A stretch of DNA of 64,000 bases from Cocos nucifera. Taxonomy: Eukaryota; Streptophyta; Magnoliopsida; Arecales; Arecaceae. The notes below the pieces were generated by a model. That model saw nothing but the letters and a program-made list of their open reading frames with translations, did not search any database and was not told where the DNA came from. Numbering within the stretch: position 1 is the stretch's first letter; every line of letters starts with the position of its first letter. This document shows positions 22,531-35,080 of this stretch, in pieces. The stretch spans positions 496,001 to 560,000 of the forward strand of contig QRFJ01000388.1 of the NCBI GenBank assembly GCA_006176705.1. The letters run 5' to 3'. The position numbers were made by a program, and so were the translations under genes.

Positions 22531-24355
22531 AACCCCATCTTTGACGGAACCAGATGGAGTCTCTCTTATCTTTCCATCTCTATTGATTAACCCGAATCAT
22601 GCTTAGTTCTCTAATTTATTGAATTATAAATTATATCTAATTTAAAAATTTTAATTTAATTAGGTTGGAATCTAGATCTCGTTAACTTGGAGGCATGATT
22701 GCAACCAAATTCTTTATATATAGATAACCATGAACTCTACCAAAATACTTATATTTGATAATAATTAGATCATAAGGTTAGTCGAGACCCCTGGATATTA
22801 GGCCAAGTTCAATGGTGTGGCCTAGAACCTACTATGAGATAAATCAAATTATCTACTGCTTAGAAGTCTAATAAGATATTTAATTATATTAGATTTTGGT
22901 TAATAATCTTGGTTTGTGAAGTTTGATGAAATTCTAAGATGAAAATTTGTAAGTTATTTCTATTCTTAGTATGTTTTACTATGTATGTGATTTGATTTCT
23001 AAATTATCTAATGCTATGATCATTTGTCTAAATTAAGTATCTTATATGCTTTACATGAAAATGCTTATAAACAGTTAAATTGAATTTACTTGATATATTT
23101 GCACACTGCTTTCTAGTCTGACTACAATCATATGGATTTAGCATATAGTTTTAAAGTAGGGCGATCACTAGCACACGCCGACTGATGATATCTTATAGTC
23201 AAGGTTTAATTTTTTTTTTAAGCCCAGTCAGACAGGGCTGATCACTGGCACATACTGTTGAGAGTATATTTCTCCATATGATATTAGAACTAGTTTTTCT
23301 ATTGGGCCTCTAGGGCGATCACTGGCATATGATCGATGAATGGCATATTCTAGTTAGGATCTAGCCTTTTTTAGGGCTAACCATGGGCCAACTATGGCTA
23401 TGATCAAAGAGATTAGGAGAGTGAGAGTGGACGGTCTACCCTTGGTTATTTTAGAAATTTTTTTTACCAAATGCATATTTTGGTTTTATGTTGATAAATA
23501 TAATATGTTTCATATATACATTATAATGTTTTATAGAAAATCATGCAATCTAAAAATTTATATTTCATGTATAAAATATTTAATTAAATTAGAGATTCTG
23601 ATAACTTATTAAACTTGTAAAGCTTATTATCTCTTTTTTATTTTTTAGATGTAGTAGAATAACTAGAGCTTGGAATCGAGCTATGAGAACCCTAAGATAT
23701 AGAAGAAATTAGATTATTTTTAATAAATTATTTAGATATTTGTATGTGAAATCTTGAGGTTATAGGCTCTTTTGGAATAATTATGTTTAGTTGATTATTG
23801 ATTATCTATCGTTGTGTTGCGTGTAAATATGTATGACTGAAAAAACATGTCTTCTATATCTTGTGGAATCAAATTCTAAGAATGTACGGTCATCTATCAT
23901 CCACTCAACTTGGGCCTTAAGATTGGGACGTGATACAACATCCTAGGATACTTTCATAAGAATATATATGTTGTAGTCTATGATAGAGATTGATGAGAGA
24001 GATGAGGCTGTAAGAGACTGGGAGAAAGGAAACCCGACCCCAAATTAGATACATTAAAGCTACCGACTACAGGAGGACCAAAATATGACACATATGGTGT
24101 TATAAACTTCTTATGTTAGGTGTTTTAATTTGTTGTTAAATATTTGTTTGCCTTACATAATGAGAGCCTTTATCACATACAAATTGATATTAGCTTATGA
24201 TATTATTTTTTAAGGATTATTATTTTAATGTACATTTATATATAACAAAAGTACTCCAAGTTGTATTGCATTCTTATCTCTCACTATAGCTCCATGTGGC
24301 TGCATTAAAGTGCAAAATTTAAGCATTATCGAATATTAGTCTATAGAGCAATATG
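21946..24355. other. No gene seen; upstream intergenic DNA
   Basis: AT-rich. A GATA/GA microsatellite lies at about 22477-22530. A degenerate repeat with three 'gcgatcactggcaca'-like words about 75 bases apart lies at 23155-23345. The following 23640-23940 stretch ends 'gattgggacgtgatac' and resembles the edge of an old LTR, but I cannot define ends. Confidence 0.5.
22477..22530. repeat. GATA/GA compound microsatellite
   Basis: GATA units pass into a GA run. Confidence 0.9.
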
Positions 24356-24364
24356 TAAATTAAA

Positions 24365-27300
24365 GGATAAATTATGTTTGTGATTCCTAAACTAAGATAG
24401 ATTTTCTTAAATATATTTCTCAAACTACTAAAAGCTAAAATTTAGTCCCCAAAACTATCTAAATTGGTTTAATGTTGTTCTTAGTTGCGATTTTAATGGC
24501 TTTCTCTTACCGAATGTCCGATATGACAACTACCGGTGCTTTTGTAGTGCTTATAAGACATTAAAACTTAAAAAAATATTATTGATGTGGCAAAACAATA
24601 ATGTTCTTTATCCCCAAATATATGTCTTCTTCTTCTTTGATTACTTCTAGTCTCTCTTCTTTGAAGAGGATGGGGCTATGAAGGAAATGAAGGTTTGGAA
24701 TGGGAGGAAAAGATGATGAAACCAATACTGGCTCGATGGGAGGCATTGGGAGAAGACAATGGGAGTTGAGTAGAGGAGAAGAATCGAGCAAAGGAGAAGA
24801 ATGGATGTTAGATGTATGCCCTAGAAGCTAGATTGGCTAAACACTTATAATACACTTCTAAAGATAATTTTATAATTTTAACTATAAATTAATAAAAAAA
24901 TTATTTTCTATCATAGTGTGTATTTAAAGTATCTATAATATATCCCTTGAGTTAATGATAATGATAATTCATATTTTCAAGAGTTGAAAATTTAAGATAT
25001 AAATTTTCATAATTAACTCATAAACAGCTTCCGATCGTAGGATCATCATGAGGATGGTGATTGATCCAGAAGATTGATGTACGATCACTTTCTTAGGATA
25101 GATGTACCTTGAGTCTATGATATGGAGACATCGGAGTGAGAGTACAGGTACTCGTTAGAGAACGAGGGCACTGAGCATGATCACCTCGAGTAGTCATAAG
25201 AAAGTCTATCTTCTCATCGATGATTGGCTCGATGCTGCAGTGGTGTGTCTGATTTTTTTATCTAAGGTGCATCGACAGTTTATCCTGAGAATGTTATAGT
25301 TTGACTATACCATAACTCGATCTCTTAGTCATTCGAAATTCAGAGGTGTATGTTGGCTATAGCATGTTTATTGTAGGAATTAGATTACACTAATAGGAGA
25401 TCTATCTACCTCGATAGATGAAGAGCGGCCCTATGATAATCATGAGATTGAGTCCTTAAGCCTATGGCCATGGTAGAGTGAAGATGATAGAAAGAGTTTC
25501 TATTAGAATTTCACATTGGACTCAAATCGAATGATTAATTTATATGATGGATGTTGGATTTGACGAGTTCACTTTAACCCTAATCCAGTCAGGACTTAAG
25601 ATAGAAGAATCCAATCACATAGGTAGCTGCATAGAGAGGTTCGCTTTTAGTTCTGATGGGTTACCACCATATACTGCTAGGTGTCACTAATAGATTAGAA
25701 TGATTTTGATGATCGATCATTCTAATTGTATGAATCAGAAAAGTTCTGATCCATCAAAAGATGTTTCGATGATGTCGATGATAGAGATCACGATATGTCT
25801 CATTATCATATGGAACTAAATCTAACTAGGTCATACAAATAAGGATTTGGGTCTGGATGTTATCAATTGAGCTAATCCAATTCGATTGATTTGGATTAGA
25901 TCCAATCAGGTTCAAGATAATCGTGCTAGCACATGATTGAGCTTGACTTTCTCCTTCTATAATCTTTCTGATTCATCACAACTAAGTCAAATTTGATTTG
26001 ACTCATTCTTATATCTTGAATGGATTTATTTTTATCTGACTGAAACTTATTTAGATCAGATTAATTATAGAAATTAAATTCATTCATAGTGCAAATGGAC
26101 TAGGATCAAAAGTTAACCTATTTGAGAGAATTGAAAGTCACCTAATTAGATACTTTTAGAAAATTCTTTAGAAATTTTTTTGATCTAATTTTTTGGATAT
26201 GTGATAGGGCTCAAGTCATGCTATAGGTGTGCCAAATTTTGTGATTTATGATAGAGTTTTGACTGAGTTATGATAGAATTTGATTTGGATCAAATTCTTA
26301 ATGGAAGAGTCCTAGGCGCAATGGACTCTTCCTTATCTACTCATGTTGCCTACTTTTTGAATCAATTTTGGTGACAAAACTAGATGGAATCTAATGGTTT
26401 TTCATGGAAAATAATCCTTAAAGTCCCTTTGATCAAATAATAAGTGATTTGATCTAAGAAGGACTCTAGATGGCATTGGGTTTGAGAAACCTTTCTCATG
26501 CCATTGTGAAGCATCGCACAAAATATATTTTCCATGCCCAAAGGAATCAGCTCTCTGATATCCCCATCCCCTCAATCCTCTCTCTCCCTCTCTTTTATAA
26601 GCTTAAAAAGTTAGGCATAAATCTGAGTTGAAGGTCCAAGATTTTTGGTACAAGATTTAGGATCTACATGATGGTATTCGTGAGACGGACAAACAGTCTT
26701 CTCAACTTATTTTGAAGGTTCTTCAGATCAGATTCAAATCTAATCTTTGGAGAAAAGATTCACGAGGAGAAGACGTCCAGATCCTGTTCGAATGGGTACC
26801 GATAGAGGCCAGACGTATGCATGGCTCCTTCCAGAACCTCAAGACAGATCAAGATCGATAATTTAATTACCTAAAGCAAAGATATAAAATTAAATTAGAT
26901 TTAATTTTATTTTTGATTTTCAATATCAGATCTTTATGATCATATCCAAGATGTCTCAGATCTAATTAGAATCATAAAAATTTTTTTTAAAATATTTTTT
27001 CATATCCAATCAGATCTGAACGATTCTGCGTGAGAAAAACATGATTTTTTCTTCAATGGGAAGGGGGTTTTTAGTCTTTTTACTTTTTTTTTATTGAAAT
27101 TTTAGGGATGAAAAATAAAGAAAAGAAAAATAAGAGATCTTAGGAGAAAGTACGTAGGAAGAGTTCAATGAGATGGAATGATCGAAAATAAAAAAGAAAG
27201 GGTTGGGACGGAGGAGATGGGGCCATGGAGAGAAGGGCGCTATGGAGGGATGGGGTGGTGAGAAAGAGGAGGCAATGGCCATGGAGAGAAGGGGGCCATG

Positions 27301-27678
27301 GAGGGATGGAGCTGTGAGGAAGAGGAGGCAACGACCATAGAGGGAAGAAGATTTTTCCTCTTTCTTCCATTAGAATTTTAGGATGAGAAGAAGATAGATG
27401 GAGAAGAAGATGAAATTAGGGATTTAGCCATATCATCAGTATTTTTAAAAATATTTTAAGTCATGTCAACTATGATTTAAGTTATATAAACAAATTTTCT
27501 TTACGTAAGCATCAAAATTTGCCACATCAGACTTTTGATAAAAGAAAATCGTCAGAATCGCACCTGAGGGCAACATTAACCGATTCAGATAATTCATAGA
27601 CTAAACTTTAGCTTTTTGTAATTCAGGACCTTTTAAGAAAATCCAACTTAGTTAAGAGAGCATGAATATAATTTATCC
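24365..27678. mobile_element. Mutator-like element with ~190-bp inverted ends, interrupted by an LTR
   Basis: Both ends start GGATAAATTAT, and the two terminal regions (24365-24555 and about 27490-27678) are reverse complements with mismatches. The flanks are the perfect 9-bp direct repeat TAAATTAAA (24356-24364 and 27679-27687), the length expected for Mutator-family insertions. No transposase is seen. The interior has G-rich and C-rich low-complexity stretches at 24600-24790 and 27180-27360. Removing the inner LTR leaves an element of about 1.06 kb. Confidence 0.85.
24806..27055 (+). mobile_element. Probable solo LTR (~2.25 kb) inside the Mutator-like element
   Basis: It starts TGTTAGATGTATGCCC and ends in TTCTTCA, flanked by ATGGA (24801-24805) and ATGGG (27056-27060), a 5-bp target duplication with one mismatch. 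No gag/pol sequence and no second LTR are present. From memory, the start resembles a class of long copia-type LTRs in plants; that assignment is not verified. Confidence 0.55.
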
Positions 27679-28315
27679 TAAATTAAAGATGAAAGTAGGC
27701 CTCGGTATGTCTCTAAAGTCAACATAATAATCTTTGCATTATGTTCTCTTGGAATGGGCAACCCTTTACATCTGTTGTTTATAATCTAATTTATGGATGG
27801 AAAATACTTCAATCGAATTTGAACTCTATATAAGTTTGAAGAAGTATAAATGATTGTTAAGATGCATAAGATTTAAAATGCTTATTTTACATAAGCATCG
27901 TCTAAATTAAGATTATTCATGCATCATTGTGCCTATACCACTATCATAAATTATCCATCCAACAACATTAGGTTGGCTATAGTTTGGTCAGGTTAATTAA
28001 AACATCAGCCAGCCTGCCAATTACCATCAGATTCATATCAAAAAACAAAAAAGGATATTTCTGCAAGTTTAGAATCATATATTGACATTTTGTACCCAAC
28101 AATATCCATCCCATCAACGTTTATGAATGGAGACCAACCGGAGGGGCATAAACCATTTGTAAAAGAAGTTTACAAGGATAAATGTACTAACTACAAGTTT
28201 TCACCTTACAAGGCCTAAAAGAAATATTTTGAAAGAAGCTTTGGGTTTTTAAGACTCTAATTAACGCTACATTAACTACCGCATTAAGCTTCTAAGCATC
28301 CTCACTCGATGATGC

Positions 28316-28363
28316 TTTTAAGTATCGTTAAAGACTTTGACAGGCCTTTAACGATACTTAAAA
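28316..28363. repeat. Perfect 18-bp inverted repeat (hairpin), 12-base loop
   Basis: TTTTAAGTATCGTTAAAG at 28316-28333 is repeated exactly in reverse complement at 28346-28363. The loop is ACTTTGACAGGC. It could be the core of a small MITE or an RNA hairpin. There is no T-run typical of a terminator directly after it. Confidence 0.85.
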
Positions 28364-31191
28364 TCTTCTCGTTTTCTTGTGCACTCGTACTACATGAGGC
28401 AAAGTAGGCCACCTGTAATACGTGGATAAGATTGATGGGCATCAGAGTTCTAGCCAGTTATATGTCAGATTAGATCTATGGAAGAATTTTCTTCAAAAAG
28501 CACAAAAAAAAAAAAGAAAAAAAAAGGAAAGAGAGAAAGATCGAAGGGAGAATCATGAATCTAAAGTGGCGTGTCGACATGGAACCCATCTTTTTTTTTT
28601 TTTTCTGAAAAAGATCACAAACCTGCTAACCTTAGGCATGTGAGACTTGCAGGCATGGATGGATCATATATATATATATATATAACCCTCATTTAATTAA
28701 TTTTTATTCTTTAGTAATTTGATGATGATTTTTTAAAACTTTTTTACTGATGCATTTTTTTTTGCTCTTTTTTTCATTTTTAAAAACAAATAGAGGTTCA
28801 CCTTATAATATATATTTATTAAAAATGACAACACTGTTATGTATCTGAACTTTGAAGCCAGTCATTTAGGTTATGAAGTTTTGTTTATGATACTAAGATA
28901 TGTCGCTTGCACTATTGTCAACTAACTTCTCTTTTCTTTATGATATCTCAACCTTATTGTGTTATTCTAATATTGACGAGGAAAAAGTATTTATATAGAA
29001 CTCCACCAGCATGATCTTGGAAGCTAAAATGGTAGATACAACAAACTTGGCTGATAATCTGGAGGCCGAGGGTTTGATAATTTATTATTTTGAACAAAAA
29101 AAGGAAATATGTTGGATTTTTGAAACGACCTCTTTATGGTGCATATTTTGCATTGCAGAAAACGGTGTAGTTCTGGATGGCTTCCATATTATTTGATCAT
29201 AATCAAATTGAACATGATATATGGCATATAAAACATGGCATGTATGGCACATAATACCCATCTTACTTGATAGCCATCTGCCTCCATGACTAGGTCATGT
29301 GGCAACAACCATCGCTACTTTCTGCTGTGCAAATCATGTATCACAGGGGATCCATGCTCTTTTGGAGAACTCTTTGCTGCTATCCTTTGAAGGCTTCCAT
29401 GATTTGAGAGTCAACTATGAGAAAAATAAGGATCGGTAGGCTTCTGGGAATAGTGAGCCTTGCATTAATAGTAAGGCTATTCTATTACGATCCAAAGGTC
29501 AAAAGTTTAATTTTGTTAAAAGCTCATTGACATTGATTAGGATGGAGGCTGAGTGCACGATTTATTGGCAGAAATTCTTAATTGCAGTATTAAAGCATCG
29601 GCCATGAAGTTTGGGCCTTTCCCTCCATGATGGACGCCTGTGACTGCCTGGTTTTGGAGCGAATGGAAAGAGGTTGGCCGGGTATTATCGCCACCAGTGA
29701 TCTTCGTCTTAACGCTGTATTTTATGTCTTTTTGATGCCAGAACAAATTCTTTAATAAAATAGATAAAGTCAGGTGAGCCCTCTCCCAGGGACGGAGCAA
29801 TTTGATGCCAACACTATATTTTTGGAGAAATTATTAGATAATTTCTTAGATTAACTCAAATTAGTAATTAATAAAGAATAACCGATGCATAAATTTTTTA
29901 TTGGTTTTATTTATGATAAAATGAGTCTATCTAATAATTTTTCATATTTTTTTTGTTGCTTGGTGTCAATTTTTCGGGACTCGTGAGGGTGGTTTAGGCA
30001 TTGCGAAGTTAAGGGATATGAATTAATTATGCTAGGTGATGCGGCATCATATGGGTATGGTGATGCAAGCTGGATTTAATAGTTTCACATCAATATAACA
30101 ACTCTGACATGTTCTTGATGTGATTTGTCCGAATTGAGCTCCCATAATAATTAGATGGCCAAATTGAGTGGAGCAAATATAATCGACCTCCGAGATTAAG
30201 ATTTTCAGCTCGGCCAGACAGCTACTCACCTCGGCATCGAGCTAACCCAGGCGCTCAATTGGGATGATAAGTTCCATTATTAGTATTGCATGGTCTTTGA
30301 TTGCCGTTATATCTCCAATGGTTATGTTATAATAGAATCTCTGGCAACTATAATACGATCCCAAGTTATTAGAATATGATCTTCCAAGATTTTATACCCC
30401 TCACCTATAAATAGATCTGATTGGGGCCATAAGAGGATGGATGGATAAGACTGAAAAAAAAATGGCCTTCATCTACTATTTGATTCAAAAAGTTATAAAG
30501 AAGATGGATGAAAAAGTAAGATCTCCATCCATGCTGGTCCATCAATTTACATTCTCCCAAATTGGAATAATGCAAGAAAGAATGGATGAATTTTTATATT
30601 GATAAAATTATTTCTTATTAATTTTTTGACAAAACTATAATATTTTTTTATTTTTTAATTCATATTATTTTTATATATTTTTATATATACTATTAATCAT
30701 ATAATATTAAATTTTATTACTAATCATTTTAGTTTTACATAATTTTGATAATTATATTTAAATAAATAGAATTATCTTTAATTTCTCTATTTTGATTTAT
30801 TATATTTAATTAATTATTTATATAATATTAATTAATTATTAAATTAAATTATAAATTAATTATTTATTTATATAATTAATTTATTAATAATTTAATTATA
30901 AAATTATTTATTAAATTAAATTAAATTTAAATTAAATATTTATATAATTTTTATATAATTATAAATTATAATGATTATAAGTTTATACATTGTTTACTTA
31001 TTTAGTATAAATTAGTGTTATAAACTAATAATAGTAATATTTTTTTTAAAGAATAATTTAGTAAAAATGTTATATAAATATCATTCATCCTTTGTTTCAT
31101 TTCTTTTACATCAAACATGGAAGAAAATCATTTCTATCCATCCTTTTATGTTTCATGAAACATATGAAAGGATGAATGGATGAACCTTTCC

Positions 31192-31336
31192 TCCATCCAT
31201 CCTTTCTTCAATCTATTCTTCACATAAGAGACCGAGACTCTTATGTGAAAGAATGAATGGATGATCTTTCATCCATCCTCTCCTCCATCCATTCTTTCTT
31301 CAATCTATTCTTCACGGGGGTAAGAGACCGAGACTC
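31192..31336. repeat. Partial direct duplication of ~52 bp
   Basis: A segment beginning CCTCCATCCATCC and running through TTCTTCAATCTATTCTTCAC to GAGACCGAGACTCT occurs at 31192-31243 and again, with small changes, at 31281-31336. Confidence 0.75.
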
Positions 31337-31534
31337 TCTACGGAAGAAGAAACCAATCAATCCCGAGATAAAAGGAGACTTTTGGCTCTCACGTTCCTCC
31401 TGCACAAAACACCTGCTTTCTAAGTTGAGCATGAGAGAGCCTAACCTGAGCAAAGCTTCGGCAAGTTGTCTAACCTTATTTGTTGTCGAAAGCAATCTAC
31501 ATCGGCGATCTGAAGATCGGCAGCAATACTATGC

Positions 31535-31990
31535 TTGATAATAGCTATTATGGACGATTCTGCCGTCAAGGGGCAACTTGTTTTGGTGGCAAGTCCTTGG
31601 CGTGATGATAGCCTTCAAGGATGCGGTGAAGTCGGTCCGGTTAGATGGGTGGGCAATGGGGCCCCAGATAAGGAGAGATTTCCTAGTCTCCTTATTCATG
31701 CTTGGAAGTCTGATACCTACCTTGTTCATGAAAACTGCAGCATCGCAGAAGCAATTGGCACCATTTTAAGGTTGAGTGTTCATCTGACTTTTGGTAAGGA
31801 AAATGATGAGGGTGTTTGTGTTCGAGCAAGGATGAGTCCTGACACAGTGGTAAGGTTGCTTGGAAGTCATGGTATTCAAAATATAAAAGCTATCGAAATA
31901 ATATTTTGCTGTTTACGTCTGAGTCTGACCCTTCGCAGATCTCGTAATAATGTGAGCATCATGCGCGCTGAATCATCCTCTGTGTTCTAA
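31535..31990 (+). CDS. Unrecognised 151-codon reading frame, doubtful gene
   Basis: This is an uninterrupted plus-strand frame of mixed amino-acid composition, without low-complexity runs and less AT-rich than its surroundings. I recognise no domain, signal peptide or conserved motif. No clear promoter or splice context could be assigned. It may be a chance frame, an exon of an unknown gene, or a decayed gene fragment. Confidence 0.2.
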   Translation: MIIAIMDDSAVKGQLVLVASPWRDDSLQGCGEVGPVRWVGNGAPDKERFPSLLIHAWKSDTYLVHENCSIAEAIGTILRLSVHLTFGKENDEGVCVRARMSPDTVVRLLGSHGIQNIKAIEIIFCCLRLSLTLRRSRNNVSIMRAESSSVF

Positions 31991-32477
31991 CAAGTTTTGG
32001 ATACTATTTCAAAGCCAAGGGCTTTCTTGGCCTGCTGAAGTCTTGGGCGCAAATGCATGCAGAATCAATGGCCGAGTGAACCTCTAAACGAATAGCATGG
32101 AGGGTTACCGTTCGATACAATCTCGGCACATCAGATAAGAAACCGTCCAGGATGACAGGCAAGGAATAGGTATACTAAGCTCATTTGAAATCATGCGATC
32201 CGATCACAACAACCTTTGACCCTCCTCTCCATAAAAACCATGCCAGGGAACCTCAAGTAAGCTCATTACTTTTATTCTCATATCTCCTCTATTCCAATTC
32301 AAGCATCAAAGGATTCCTCACTAGATATGTATCAGCAATTCTTTTTCGTATAGGGCGAGTCTCGTATCATGTGGCTTAGCTCCAGCCGCGCCGCCCTATC
32401 TCCGCTAGATCGCCTGACTTGGGTTTTGGACGGCAACGGTAACCCACGTCACAGGTGTTGCAAACCGTTGGGCCGAG

Positions 32478-32930
32478 ATGGCGCGGAAGAAAAGCAAAGG
32501 AATGGGGTCACAGAGCAGTTCTCCCGTGTGCTGTGGTCCGGGTTTGGCGGGTATGCTTCTTTCTCTCTGTACTATTCCCATTTCGCTGGCTGCAACGAGA
32601 CGTGGCCGACCCGTTACCTTCTGGCTGGATACCGACGTCCATGGAACATACTCTCTTCGTCCGAGGCTCCTAGCTTACCGATTTTGTACGCTACTGGCGG
32701 CAAGTACAGTGTACATCCTCTCTTTTGGTCCTGCCTCTCACCTTTCAGAGATGCTACACCCCCTGTGGGCTAGCAAATGGCAAGAAAAAGCCAGGAGAAG
32801 GCATCTTGTTTTTTTGGGGGTGGGGGGATGGAATTTGGAAAAGTTGGGGAAGCGAGAATTCCTACAGCGATATTCTATCAAGATGGGGCTCCGTGGTATC
32901 GGGAAGAACCAAAACTTCTCTAGAAAATAA
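32478..32930 (+). CDS. Unrecognised 150-codon reading frame in a GC-richer patch, doubtful gene
   Basis: The frame begins MARKKSKGMGSQ, then has two or three hydrophobic stretches (about residues 24-40 and 66-85) that could be membrane segments. The patch 32340-32800 is clearly richer in G+C than its flanks. A TATA-like CATAAAAACC lies near 32232. Two other long frames overlap it (32369-32773 and 32455-32673), so the choice of frame is not certain. No family is recognised. Confidence 0.2.
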   Translation: MARKKSKGMGSQSSSPVCCGPGLAGMLLSLCTIPISLAATRRGRPVTFWLDTDVHGTYSLRPRLLAYRFCTLLAASTVYILSFGPASHLSEMLHPLWASKWQEKARRRHLVFLGVGGWNLEKLGKREFLQRYSIKMGLRGIGKNQNFSRK

Positions 32931-32979
32931 GATGATATACAACTATATGGAAAGCTCTAGCATCAAAATGAGATAAATC

Positions 32980-35080
32980 GACATAAATCAACATCATTCC
33001 AAAAGAGACGGTTGTTCGATCAGTGGCAAAATCCTAAGATGGAGACACTCCTGTTCCGAACTATATGGAAAAGAAACACAACGATGTGACACAAAGGCCC
33101 ACAGCACTTGATGGTGCACCTGGTGGACTTCATCACTTAGGATAAATAAAATATTCACCTATTAGGAAAGAAGTCTGGAACAGCACAAGTACCAGCAGCA
33201 AAATTTGGTGCCTCGGCCACGCCCTCTCCCACTTCTCTTTTTCACCAAAGTCACCGCCCAGCATGACAACCTCAATTATTTGCGCTTGGAAACTTTTTGC
33301 CTTCGTCCCCATTTAACCATGATGCATTTTATTCCATCCATCGCAACCTATCACCTGCTGCAGAACTAAGGATATATTTACCCATGTTTGGCAAAATAAA
33401 TAGCTTGAGTTGGAAGTGAACGTAAGACATTATCCTTGTTGTACCTCCATCCTCCTCCATGCCATCAACTCTGCATACGTTCATGTTCTATTGATAATTT
33501 TCTTGTTTATTTGATTACCTTCAATTTTCTTTTCTCCATTTTTCTTCTATTGATATTTTCTTGTTTAGCTGAAGACGTTTAATCCTTTTGCTCTCATAAC
33601 ACGGATTCAAAACAGGCAACCCGAGCGTTCTTGTGGGTTGTTGGTGTTCTAACCGGCCTGTCCTCACAAGAAGCTTGAACAGCACCGTCCACTCAGATCT
33701 TGGTTACACTTTATTCAGGCACGACGAGGGATACCCCCATCAGTTACCAGCACTAATCCACCCACCTGTTTTATGGCAACGTAGTAAAATGGATCCGTAT
33801 CGCTACAAGAACATGAAAAAAAAATATATAAATCGATTCCAATTTCAAGAATGTGAAATTTCACAACATGCAGCTTGCTTGCTTAGATATTATTCCATCC
33901 TCCAACTAAAACCTGTAACATAGCACAACCCTGCAGCCGGCGGCCCTTGTGAAGAATCAAACTACAGCCGACGAATGTAGATAGAATTGACTGCAGAATT
34001 TTGCCAAATATACCTACTAAAATCTTAGGAAGATAAAGAGAGAGAGAAAAAAAAGATGCATTACATCGATTCTTTTGGTTTTGTTGTAGTTACAACATAT
34101 TTTCTTCGATGGCAAACACATGCAGGAGATATGGCAATAATCACAACATCATGTCATCTAACGGTACCTCACCCCAGGTCTTAAATTTGTAATTTCAAGG
34201 GCCTATAGGAAAAAGCAAACCAGTAACTGCAATGAAATGACCCTTGGTTATCCATTAACCCAGATGGCACCCGGTGAGAGATCGATGGTGAACCAAAAGT
34301 CACTTCCAAAGTGAACCAGAATTCACTAGCAAAAATATTGTGCATTCAGTTTCAATAAAATATCAAAGAATAACCTGAAATCAAATAAATTAATTTGGGA
34401 ATCCACAGTGCTTGGTGATTATTCAAGTCCCACCAGCAAACTAAATAAATCACACAATTCAGACCATCAAAGTTCAAAAAACTGAGTCTGAACCTACTAT
34501 ATGCAAAATTATTGATCCAAACAATCTGGGAATTCTATGAAGTAATAATCTTCAATTAAAATTGAAGAAAAGGTATATAGATGTGATATAAATTTCTCGA
34601 GAGAGGTCATATAAGAATTTATATCGTTTCCATCCCTCTTAATCCAACTCTGAAAACATGAGAGATCAATTCCCTTATCCCCAAAAAGTGTTGGTATGTG
34701 ACCAAAAAAGGCTGGGATTGTTCAGGAACATCCCCAAGGGACCAAGCATACCAGATATATCACCACCAAAAATCATCATTCACCCAAGCCAAACCAAACT
34801 ATACAACTCAATGGAAGCTCTATTTAACTATGCCGTTTAATTTGTCCTTTAATTTATTTTTTTTAATTTTCTTTTTTCCTTTTTTTTTTTTTTTGTGCTT
34901 TTTATTTGCTATCCTCTTAGGGAGATCAACATTCCAAGCCAAAGAAGGTCAGGACCTCGCTCGATAAAGGACCCTGAGTGTCACTCAATATTTCCCCACT
35001 AGCAACCATTTCCTGCAAACTCCTGTGCATCATGAAAATGGTCTTGGAACGTGGCCTCTTAGCTTCGTACAGACTTGAGA
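32980..35080. other. No gene seen; 3' flank of the LARP1 gene
   Basis: AT-rich DNA with poly-T tracts around 34856-34895. It includes the probable 3' UTR of the minus-strand LARP1 gene just below 35081, whose end I cannot place. Confidence 0.5.

Larger units (their letters stand above)
27688..31534. other. No supported gene; AT-rich intergenic DNA with hairpins
   Basis: Features seen are a perfect 18-bp hairpin at 28316-28363, (TA)n at 28664-28684, and poly-A/poly-T tracts at 28500-28610. A very AT-rich block lies at 30600-31080, flanked by 'ggatggat'-type words in opposite orientation. Direct and inverted repeats occur at 31082-31340. Short reading frames show no recognised motif. Confidence 0.5.
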
